From the NCBI RefSeq assembly GCF_002608075.1, contig NZ_LAHA01000043.1, positions 1-64,000 of the forward strand: a stretch of DNA of 64,000 nucleotides, written 5' to 3'. How positions within the stretch are numbered: the first letter of the stretch is position 1; each line of letters begins with the position of its first letter. Shown piece by piece: positions 10,017-18,700 of this stretch. Position numbers and translations under genes: made by a program. The stretch is from Nostoc linckia z4 (GTDB lineage: Bacteria; Cyanobacteriota; Cyanobacteriia; Cyanobacteriales; Nostocaceae). The notes beneath the pieces are model-generated. The model was given only the letters and a program-made list of their open reading frames with translations. It ran no database searches and was not told where the DNA came from.

Positions 10017-10205
10017 GGGCATTGGGCATTGGGCATTGGGCATTGGGCATTGGGCATTGGGCATTGGGCATGAGAAGATTGATTTCAATACTTGTCGGTT
10101 AAGGGGGAAAGGGAAAGGGGGAAAGGGGAAAAGGGAAAGAAAAAACCTTTAACCCTTACCCTTTAACCTTTTCCCCAGAGGGGCCCCCCTTCCCCTTTTC
10201 CCTAT
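10017..10205. repeat. (GGGCATT)n and (GGGGAAA)n spacer
   Basis: Eight GGGCATT heptamers (10017-10072) directly follow the hydroxylase-type gene. A copy of an element starting ATACTTGTCGGTTAAGGGG comes next, also found at about 9340-9384. Both copies run into AAAGAAAAAACCTTT. No gene is seen. Confidence 0.85.
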
Positions 10206-11567
10206 TTATTTGCCAACTCTGACTTGTGATTTCTCAATTCTGGTGTATGTTCGTAATTTTTGACGCAGTTGGCGCGAAATTAGTACGCTACTGAAAATAA
10301 AGATTAAAGCTGTGGAGGATAAGGTGGCAATTCCTGTACCGGTGATGCCAAAGGATTTAGTTAAAATCAACAACAATGGGAAATAAACTCCCAAAATTGC
10401 CATCGCGTTGATTCTCAAAGGAAAACTGGGTTTGCCAATTGCATAAAAGGCAGGTTCTAAAGCGGAATTCGCCATTGTGAAGACTTCTGCTGTCACCAAG
10501 AGCAATAAAATACCATAGGCAGAAATAAATTCATCACCAAAGAAATATTTGAGGAAAATTTTACCCAGGCAAACGATGACAAGCAAGATTACTATGCCGA
10601 TAGCTGTGGCGATGGCGCTTGATTTGAGTAGCAAAGTCACAAATGAACGCGACTTTTGTTGGACATCTAACCTAGCTAGTTCTGGATATACAGATTGATT
10701 CAAAATAAAAGCTAGATCCTTGAGGGGAGTAGATAATTCATAACCTACTTGAAACAATCCTGCGGCTGCGGGAGTGGCGAAAATTCCCACTGCTAAAGGG
10801 CTAGCTTGTCTCATCATGGTTGGTAGGGAAGAATCAAAGTTGGAGACGATGCAAAACTCCAACAAGCCGTGATGGCGTTGACTCAACTCAATACCAAACC
10901 AATTGATGTTCCTCAGCATTCCTCGTTTCTTGGCTTCTTTCCAGCCAACTACAAACAGCACTAAACCTCCAAATCCCTGTGCAATGAACCAGCCTAGAAG
11001 ATATCCCCATAAGGGAGCATTCACGGTAACAGCAACGAGGGCTGATAACATGGAAATGAAGGTAGGAATGCTAATTTGTAAAGCTAATAAATCAAAGCGA
11101 TCGCAAAGTTGTAATAAGCCTCTGGGTGTTGCTGTGCTGGTAAAAAGAATAATCAAACTACACCACTGGACTTGAGTAATTAAGGTTTGATCCCATCCCA
11201 GATAAAAACCAATATAGGGAGCAATTACAATTGCGATGGCCAAACCAATCAGCACTCCCAGTAAATCCAACAAGGTAGTAAACTTTAACAACTGTTGCAA
11301 AGCTACTTTATCGTTTTGCTCAAGACAAATAGTCCCGTAACGAATCACGGCTTGAGAAGATTGAAAGGTAGTTAAATCTATAATTATCTGAATATAAGTT
11401 TGGATGAGAACCAGCGTACCAAAACCCGTAACGCCAAGGTGACGAGTAACCACACTTAAATACACTAGGCTAGTGAGTCCAGTCATGACTCTACCTCCTA
11501 GCAGCCAACTAGCATTTTTAATAATTTTCTTAAGGAAAACGTTATCGGCAAACCATTGCTTCATCAT
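10206..11567 (-). CDS. Wzx-type polysaccharide/lipid flippase
   Basis: About 453 residues with roughly 12-14 hydrophobic segments and the MATE/MOP-superfamily pattern of polysaccharide biosynthesis flippases: NASWLLGGRVMTGLTSLVY at the N-terminus and repeated pairs of helices throughout. Such proteins move polyprenyl-linked or lipid-linked sugars across the cytoplasmic membrane. The reading frame extends upstream to a TTG at 11597, but two adjacent ATG codons at 11567 and 11564 give a more natural start. Location between a hydroxylase-type gene and two lipid glycosyltransferases suggests it exports a glycolipid or glycan intermediate; the cargo is unknown. Confidence 0.85.
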   Translation of the reverse strand: MMKQWFADNVFLKKIIKNASWLLGGRVMTGLTSLVYLSVVTRHLGVTGFGTLVLIQTYIQIIIDLTTFQSSQAVIRYGTICLEQNDKVALQQLLKFTTLLDLLGVLIGLAIAIVIAPYIGFYLGWDQTLITQVQWCSLIILFTSTATPRGLLQLCDRFDLLALQISIPTFISMLSALVAVTVNAPLWGYLLGWFIAQGFGGLVLFVVGWKEAKKRGMLRNINWFGIELSQRHHGLLEFCIVSNFDSSLPTMMRQASPLAVGIFATPAAAGLFQVGYELSTPLKDLAFILNQSVYPELARLDVQQKSRSFVTLLLKSSAIATAIGIVILLVIVCLGKIFLKYFFGDEFISAYGILLLLVTAEVFTMANSALEPAFYAIGKPSFPLRINAMAILGVYFPLLLILTKSFGITGTGIATLSSTALIFIFSSVLISRQLRQKLRTYTRIEKSQVRVGK

Positions 11568-12085
11568 TGCCAATGAAATAAAGTTGAAATGTAACAAATG
11601 AATAGACCTCTTGCGTAAGTATTTTGTTGCCTCATACCAATTTGGGATTTGAGATTGTGAAGTTTGGATTAAAAATCTTGACTAGAAAGCTATTTCCAGA
11701 ATTTCAAACAACACTTACTATCCCAATAATTTGGGATCTAGCAACAGTGCATAGGCTCAAAAAGAATGCTAAAGGTTTAATCTCGTTAATTAGAATTTAA
11801 AAATTATATAATAATTCGGTTTGATTTTTGAGATTATAGTAATTCTCCAAAATTAAGCAACAGATGTAAATCACGAAAGTGTTGCACAATTGTGGTATGA
11901 ATGCAAATGTAGAGACTTTGGATTGCAACGTCTCAGAATTTTTGGCGTTGCTGAATAATATCAGCTTCGCCTGAAGATTTATCAAAACACAATTCAAAAG
12001 TCAGTCGTCAGGATTCAGTTGGGTATTATGTACGACTGGCGGATAAAGTAGCGATTTACCGTGTCCGTGAGCGTCTGAATAACTT
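11568..12085. other. Gene-free divergent spacer
   Basis: Between the flippase and the glycosyltransferase. It holds one isolated terminal sequence TAGACCTCTTGCGTAAGT at 11603 (end of a MITE-like family). The rest is AT-rich with no gene I can support; presumably it carries both divergent promoters. Confidence 0.5.
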
Positions 12086-13249
12086 ATGACTGATGATAAA
12101 ATTTTTTCGTTGCATATTTTTACACTCAACGCTGGTGGAGGTCACTACGCCACCCTCAAAGCTTTAAGTGCCATCGCCATTCAACAAAAACGACCTTGGG
12201 AAATCACTGTTACAGATATCGGCGAATTATCAGAACCGATAGATCCCTATAAAAAGCTGTTCGGTTCTGACGGTAACGAACTTTATAACGAAATGATTGG
12301 TACAGATTGGACATGGCTACATCCAATCATGATGTTTTTTGATAAATTCTTTATTCGTTTGTTGCATCCCATTGGGGTAAAATTGGGCGAACAACATTGG
12401 CGAAAGCAAAGTCCCCCGGATTTAGTGATTTCTCTAATTCCTCTCTACAACTTACCAATTTGGGAGAGTCTGCAACGAGTTAAACCGCACACACCAATGG
12501 TGACAATCATGACTGATTTTGCCGATATTCCTCCACATTTTTGGGTAGAACCAAAGACTCAAAGTCACTTGATTTGTGGAACCGATCGCGCCACTAAACA
12601 AGCGCGTTCTTTGGGTATTTCAGAAGAATACATTGTGCAAACTTCAGGAATGATTGTACATCCCCGTTTCTATCAACCGATATCTGGCGATCGCTTTGTT
12701 GAAAGACAGCGTTTAGGATTAGAAAAACACCGATTAACAGGAATCGTTTTGTTTGGGGCAAAAGGTTCGGCAACAATGCTGGATATTGCCAAGTATTTAG
12801 ATTCTATCAGCGATAAAGTACAGTTAATTTTTCTCTGTGGTTCCAATCAAAAACTCGCACAAGCATTACAAAAACGTCCAACGAAGTTACGCCAATACGT
12901 GCAAGGTTTTACTGATGAAGTGCCATATTTTATGAGTTTGGCTGATTTTTTTATCGGCAAACCAGGGCCTATGAGTATTAGTGAAGCGATGGTGATGAAT
13001 TTGCCTGTGATTGTCGAAGGCAATTCTTCAACACTCATGACTGAAAAATACAATGCACAGTGGATATTAGAAAAACAAGTAGGCATGGTAATTAACAGTT
13101 TCCGCAATATTGTTCCGGCTGTAGAAGAACTCTTAAACCCGGAAAATTTGCTGCGCTATCAAGCGAATGTGGCAGCAATTCAAAACCAAGCTGTGTTTGA
13201 AGTTCCTGATATTTTACAAGGTATTATTGATGGGAAATCTTCTGTTTAA
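12086..13249 (+). CDS. Glycosyltransferase, MGDG synthase/MurG type (GT28-like)
   Basis: 387 residues. The N-terminal NAGGGHYATLKAL loop matches the MGDG-synthase N-domain (acceptor lipid side); a Rossmann-like C-domain holds LFGAKGSATM and the donor-binding region KPGPMSISEAMVMNLPVIV, typical of GT28 enzymes that use UDP-sugars. It is expected to be a peripheral membrane enzyme glycosylating a lipid. It converges with a second, distinct enzyme of the same superfamily only 19 bp away. The acceptor (diacylglycerol, hydroxylated acyl lipid or polyprenol) cannot be read from sequence. Confidence 0.82.
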   Translation: MTDDKIFSLHIFTLNAGGGHYATLKALSAIAIQQKRPWEITVTDIGELSEPIDPYKKLFGSDGNELYNEMIGTDWTWLHPIMMFFDKFFIRLLHPIGVKLGEQHWRKQSPPDLVISLIPLYNLPIWESLQRVKPHTPMVTIMTDFADIPPHFWVEPKTQSHLICGTDRATKQARSLGISEEYIVQTSGMIVHPRFYQPISGDRFVERQRLGLEKHRLTGIVLFGAKGSATMLDIAKYLDSISDKVQLIFLCGSNQKLAQALQKRPTKLRQYVQGFTDEVPYFMSLADFFIGKPGPMSISEAMVMNLPVIVEGNSSTLMTEKYNAQWILEKQVGMVINSFRNIVPAVEELLNPENLLRYQANVAAIQNQAVFEVPDILQGIIDGKSSV

Positions 13250-13268
13250 CCTCATAGAATAATATTAC

Positions 13269-14561
13269 TTAATTTTCCAGCGATCGCAATAATATATTGT
13301 AGAAGTTTGCGCTTTGTTCTTCAAAGGTAGATGGATACTTTTTCAGTAAAGCCTCAATGCGATTTTGATATTGTTCTTTCTCTTGCAATAAACGCTTGAT
13401 TTTTAACTGCAAATCTTGGCGATTTGTAAAGCACTCACCCAATTGATATTTTTCCACAAAGCTAATAGTTCCGCGGTCATTCGCCGCAGCTTGTCTGGTA
13501 AGTAGCAATGGAGTGCGAGCTAACATTGATTCTAATAAAACACCTGCTGAAGGGCGGGCGAGAATAATATCTACAGCAGACATCCACTCATGGAGATTAT
13601 CTACAAAACCAAGCGATCGCACTTTACCATTTAGGTTTTGTTTAGCTATCTGCTCAACTTGAATCCGCAGTTTTTCATCTCGCCCACAAGCCACAATTAT
13701 AACTAAAGAATCTAAAAATAGGCTTTGTAAATATTTAAGATATTTTGTACAAAAATTGCCGCCAAAGCTGCCACTGATGATGAGAATACAAGAATCTGTA
13801 GGAGATAATTGCAAGCGATCGCGCAGTTTATTTTGTTCTCTAATTGCAAAATGCTTGGCTTCACGCAACGGGCCGATTACCTCACATTTAGCCGGATTTT
13901 TAGATTGATAATCTCTATCTATATTCCGATAGATACGATTTTGTGGATAGCAAATCACAAAATCATAAAGATATTTACCTATAAACCGAATTTGCTGTGA
14001 GAACTTACTATGACGATTTAATTCATCAGCCCAATAAGTAAGGGTGAATGGAAAACTTTGTACAGCATTTACAGTTTCATGAAAATAACAGATATGGATA
14101 GCAGTGGGACAAACTAAATCTATAAAAACAGCCAAATCTGTAATCACAATCAAAAAAGGAATTTGCTTTTCTTTAGCCCAACTCCCCAAGGATTTAGCAG
14201 CAGTATCGGCAGTACAAATGAGAATATCCGGTGCAATTTCATCTAAAGTTTGGTGCATAGCTGTAACTGAGCTAACCTCACCGATAGGCAACAAAATAAA
14301 CCGCATCAGATAATTAATTAGTATATCTGCTACATTAATCCAGTTACGATTAATTAAAAAATTCCACGCCCTAACCCAAGTTTTTGTTAATAGTTCGCTC
14401 AACGGGTCTTGAAGTAATTCAGTGATGGTGTACCTGAGAATTTCAAACTGAGAATTCTGTAAAATCTCATTGGCGAGAATATTAGCCATCACTTCATGAC
14501 CCATTCCCGAACGCTCATAAACAATCAAAATTCTGATTTTTCTAACATCAGACATGGGCAT
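13269..14561 (-). CDS. Glycosyltransferase, MGDG synthase/MurG type (second)
   Basis: 430 residues. The N-domain contains ILIVYERSGMGHEVMANIL, the GxGH loop of GT28 glycolipid synthases; the C-domain contains ILIISGSFGGNF and DIILARPSAGVLLESMLARTPLL, the nucleotide-sugar site. It has only loose similarity by eye to the 12086 gene, so it is not a recent duplicate. Two in-frame ATGs (14561 and 14555) are possible; the upstream one is given. The convergent layout with the first enzyme and the nearby flippase and lipid genes suggest a shared glycolipid pathway, an inference. Confidence 0.8.
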   Translation of the reverse strand: MPMSDVRKIRILIVYERSGMGHEVMANILANEILQNSQFEILRYTITELLQDPLSELLTKTWVRAWNFLINRNWINVADILINYLMRFILLPIGEVSSVTAMHQTLDEIAPDILICTADTAAKSLGSWAKEKQIPFLIVITDLAVFIDLVCPTAIHICYFHETVNAVQSFPFTLTYWADELNRHSKFSQQIRFIGKYLYDFVICYPQNRIYRNIDRDYQSKNPAKCEVIGPLREAKHFAIREQNKLRDRLQLSPTDSCILIISGSFGGNFCTKYLKYLQSLFLDSLVIIVACGRDEKLRIQVEQIAKQNLNGKVRSLGFVDNLHEWMSAVDIILARPSAGVLLESMLARTPLLLTRQAAANDRGTISFVEKYQLGECFTNRQDLQLKIKRLLQEKEQYQNRIEALLKKYPSTFEEQSANFYNILLRSLEN

Positions 14562-15010
14562 CCGTAAAAATAAAAATGTATAAAACGCTCAACTGGATAC
14601 TGACTTTATTTGGGAATGGGGCATTGGGCATGGGGCATGGGGCATGGGGCATTGGGCATTGGGGATGGGAAGAGGACAAGGTAGACAAGGTAGACAAGGT
14701 AGCAATCTTTCTCTCCGAAGTTCTGATGGTCGGAAACCTCCGCTCAGACTTCTCTCCTTGTCTCCCTTGTCTCCCCCATCTCCCCATCTCCCCATCTCCC
14801 CATCCCCCCATCAAGGTAGACAAGGTAGACAAGGTAGCAATCTTTCTCTCCGAAGTTCTGATGGTCGGAAACCTCCGCTCAGACTTCTCTCCTTGTCTCC
14901 CTTGTCTCCCCCATCTCCCCATCTCCCCATCTCCCCATCTCCCCATCTCCCCATCTCCCCATCTCCCCATCTCCCCATCTCCCCATCTCCCCACCTCCCC
15001 ACTCCCTATT
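14562..15010. repeat. Repeat block with a 135-bp tandem duplication
   Basis: GGGCATT/GGGGCAT units fill about 14618-14668. A 135-bp unit starting CAAGGTAGACAAGGTAG is then tandemly duplicated (14677-14811 and from 14812), each copy containing the non-repetitive stretch AATCTTTCTCTCCGAAGTTC. An 8-bp (CATCTCCC)n array follows to about 14997. Several frames stay open on both strands only because of the repeats. Confidence 0.9.
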
Positions 15011-15320
15011 TTCCAGCTAAAATCTTGAATTTTTCGGTATTTACTGAGATATAAGAGCCACTACTTCAGTATATTTTCATTAAAAATATTTTTTAGCGCC
15101 CAAAGATTAAAATTTATAAGAAGTCCCGACTTGCACCTTTGACATTCAAACATATAACTTCAATAATCTTAGTTACGTAAAAATTCGGAATTATATAGAA
15201 ATCTCACTTGCATCTTGCTAAGTATACTGAGAGCTAAAACCTGTTGTGGCTAGCTCTAAGTCAGCTTGGCTGGGAAAAAACCAAATTGATTTCTATAGAA
15301 ACTGGCGTTAACAGGGTTGT
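15011..15320. other. AT-rich spacer, nothing recognised
   Basis: An AT-rich stretch between the repeat block and the small membrane-protein gene. I see no gene, hairpin or repeat that I can support; it probably contains the promoter of the 15321 gene. Confidence 0.4.
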
Positions 15321-15635
15321 ATGATGTTTTTCTCTAATTCCAAACCAAGCTTAAAAATTAGTCAAAAAAATAAAACTTCGAGTTTTTATACAACTCCAAA
15401 TCACATAATACTACTCGTTGGATATTTGATTACTCTACCAATTTTGACTTTGATAACTTTATCCTTTTTATTGCCATTATTGTCTGTGTTCAGTACTAAT
15501 TTATTTACCTCCGCAGGAAACTTACATCACTCGACATCAATTCCTTGGATAGATGATGCATCTGAATGCGAAGATACTGGTAGAGACTGGCGCGATCGCA
15601 AATGTTGGGATAACGAACACAGTCCCATGTTCTAA
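15321..15635 (+). CDS. Small membrane protein, unknown
   Basis: 104 residues with one strongly hydrophobic hairpin-like region at about 30-63 (two possible membrane helices) and a short acidic C-terminal tail containing two cysteines (SECEDTGRDWRDRKCWDNE). Two consecutive ATGs start the frame. I do not recognise a family. The well-defined membrane segment followed by a composition-balanced Cys/Trp/Asp tail argues for a real gene rather than chance, but no ribosome site is obvious. It converges with the large kinase gene downstream. Confidence 0.5.
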   Translation: MMFFSNSKPSLKISQKNKTSSFYTTPNHIILLVGYLITLPILTLITLSFLLPLLSVFSTNLFTSAGNLHHSTSIPWIDDASECEDTGRDWRDRKCWDNEHSPMF

Positions 15636-15711
15636 CGTCTAACCATCAACGGTCAACAGTCACCAATAGCAATGGAATATTTTTTACTTGTAAGTCCCTA
15701 AGTCCTATTTA

Positions 15712-18700
15712 TTATCGGATTGGAATCAAGATGACAAATTCTGTACCTTCACCGGGAGAAGAGTTACATTCCAGGTAACCGCGGTGTTTTTCTACTATAA
15801 TTTGGTAGGCGATGGCCAGTCCCAAACCCGTACCTTTACCAACGGCTTTGGTAGTAAATAAATGGTCAAATATTTTTTGTCTTACTAATTCATTCATGCC
15901 AATACCGTTATCAGAAATTGAAATTTTTACTTGGTTATCTTTAACTGAAGTAGTAATTGTAATTTTGTTGGTATTGGCTTTAATTTCTTCAAAACTACGT
16001 TTGTTATTTGATTCTTCTAAAGCATCAATAGCATTAGCCAAGATGTTCATAAATACTTGATTTAATTGCCCTGGAAAACACTCAATTTCAGGTATATCGC
16101 CATATTCAGTTACCACTTCAATGGCTGGACGTTGTTCGTTAGCTTTCAGGCGATGCTTCAAAATTAAAATTGTGCTATCGATACCTTCATGAATATGAAA
16201 TTTCACTTTATAATCTTTATCAGCACGTGAAAAAGTGCGGAGACTGGTGCTAATATTTTTTAATCTATCGCACGCTATTGTCATGGAATCAAATATTTTT
16301 GGTAAATCTTCTAAACTGTATTCCAGGTCAATTTCTTCAGCATGATCGATAATTTCATTACTTTTGTGGGGGAAAGTTTCTTGATAGAGTTTTAGGTGTT
16401 CAACAACATCGGCAACAGTGGGTTTAGCTTGTTTAATACTGGCAGCAATAAAACCCAAAGGATTATTCATTTCGTGAGCCACACCAGCAACTAAGTTACC
16501 CAAAGCAGACATTTTTTCACTTTGGATCATTTGTAATTGGGCTTGTTGCAGATTTTGTAAAGCAGTTTCTAGTTCTTGGGCTTTTTGTTGAAGTTGGAAT
16601 TGGGCAACTTTTTGTTCGGTAATATCATCTGCTAGAGAAGCAATTCCAACTAATTCACCATCCACATTCACAAGGGGATTGTTATACCACGCACAAATAA
16701 TCATTTTGCCATCCTTGGTCACATTTTCATTGACGCTGTAATTACCGCCTTGTTGGGATATGATTTCGACGCTGACTCGTTCCATTTCTGGTTGAATCTT
16801 TTCAGGGATAATGAATTTGAATTCACGACCCAAAGCCTCTTGTTTGCTGTAACCAAAGATTCTTTCTGCTGCCGGGTTCCAGTCAGTAACGTGATAATTG
16901 GTATCCCATTCTATAACTGCTACTGGAGTTTGCTGAACCAATAATTTTAGCCGTTGCTGGGATGTTTGTAAGTCAGATTGTGTGGCACTCAGTTCATGAA
17001 GCGATCGCTCTAATTGTTGGGCATATTCCTGAGAACGTTCGTAAAGTCGGGCATTTTCTAAGGAAATTGCGGCTTGAGTGCAAAGGAGATTTAGTAATTC
17101 AACGCGATCGCTAGTGAATGCTCCCGTGGTTAAATTATTTTCTAGATATAAAATGCCCATCAACTTGCCTTGACGCAAAATCGGAGTACACAAAACACTC
17201 TTAGGCTGCTGGCGCATGATATACGGGTCGTTGGCTAAGACGGGATCTGTTGTGGCATCCACTAGGACAACAATCTGTTTGTTGTGCTTGACTTTGTAAA
17301 TTAGCTTTAAGGGAATTTCCTGGCTGTCCTCAACAGGAATCCGCTGCAATATCGCTGGCTGTGTTCCCTGGGTAATTGAGCCTTTAATTAGCAGGCGTTC
17401 GTCTCGCACCAGCATTAACACGCATTTATCAGCCCCTGCATCTTCGATGACAATGGAAAGCAACGATGACATTAATTTTTCTAGTTGGATGTCACCGGAG
17501 ATAGTTTGAGAAGCTTTGAGAATAGCTTTTAAATCTAGGATATCTGAGAGATTGCTGCTAGATGTGGGGTAACTGGTGCATGTAACACTTCCTAATGCAA
17601 AGATGGTTTCGTTGATGGAAACAGGAGAACGAATTTGCTGTAATATCGGCCCAAGTAGTTGGGGATAGCGTTTTTCTAAATCAGCGACTTTGGCTTTTGC
17701 ACCCCAGCGAGTGTAGCCGTAGTAAGCTTGAGTCATATACTCCTGAGCAATCCGTTCCTTGCCCCATTCCAAGTAAAACTTTGCTGCTAGTTCGTTGGCC
17801 AGTGCGGCAATTTGAGTAAAATCATTTTCTTTGGCTGCGGTAATAGCGCCATCGTAAGAGGCAATGGCATCTGCATAGTTACCAGAAACTCTAGCCATTT
17901 CAGCTGCTAGCAACAGTGATTGATGTAAAAAGTTCTCTGGACAAGTGTGCGTCCAGGTTTCTAGAATTTGATGGTGTTGCTGCATCACATCCCAGTAATG
18001 CTGCTGTTTCTCTGGTGTTACTTGGGAATAAAGCCCGGCTAAACTCAGCGGATAATAAAAGTGGAATAAAATGATGGGAAACAAACCAAGATTAGAAGCC
18101 AGGGTTTTTTCAGCAATGGCAGCGACTTCCACGGCATCGGCATAGCGATGGTACAAGTACAATAGCTGGATTTTCAAGAAGCAATACCAATTGATCCCTG
18201 CCTCAAAATTATTCTTGTGCCAAACATCAAGGCAGAGAATCTGGCCATCTCCACCATCCACCAGTAAATCGGGTTCTGCTAACAAACCTTGCAGGTGTAA
18301 AAGAAATTGCTGTTGGAGGTGAAATGTATGGGTAATATTGACATTATTTACTTGTTGCACATAGCTCAAGTATTTCTCGGTTTCGCCATACACCTCTGAT
18401 AGGCAATCGCCTTTTAACAGCATCGTCCAAATCAGACATATTACTGCCCAAACGCCAAACCCAAGATCCCCTGTTTCATAACTGATGTGAAGAGATTGTT
18501 GGTAAACTGCTAAGTTTTCAACTAGTGGTCTATTGTAGGGATTGATTGCATGACCAAAAACGTTATTAGTTTTGGGAATGAACTTGGCGCTATTGAATTG
18601 GCCATCAAGCTTTCGTCCCAAGGTGGCGAACTCATAAGCACTGCGATAGTCTCCCTGAATCGTCAGCATCATCCCATACAAACAATAAGCACAGCCGGAA

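Noticed and set aside
14548-15054. Several frames of 60-150 codons on both strands
   Set aside because: All lie within tandem repeats whose units contain no stop; an arithmetic artefact.
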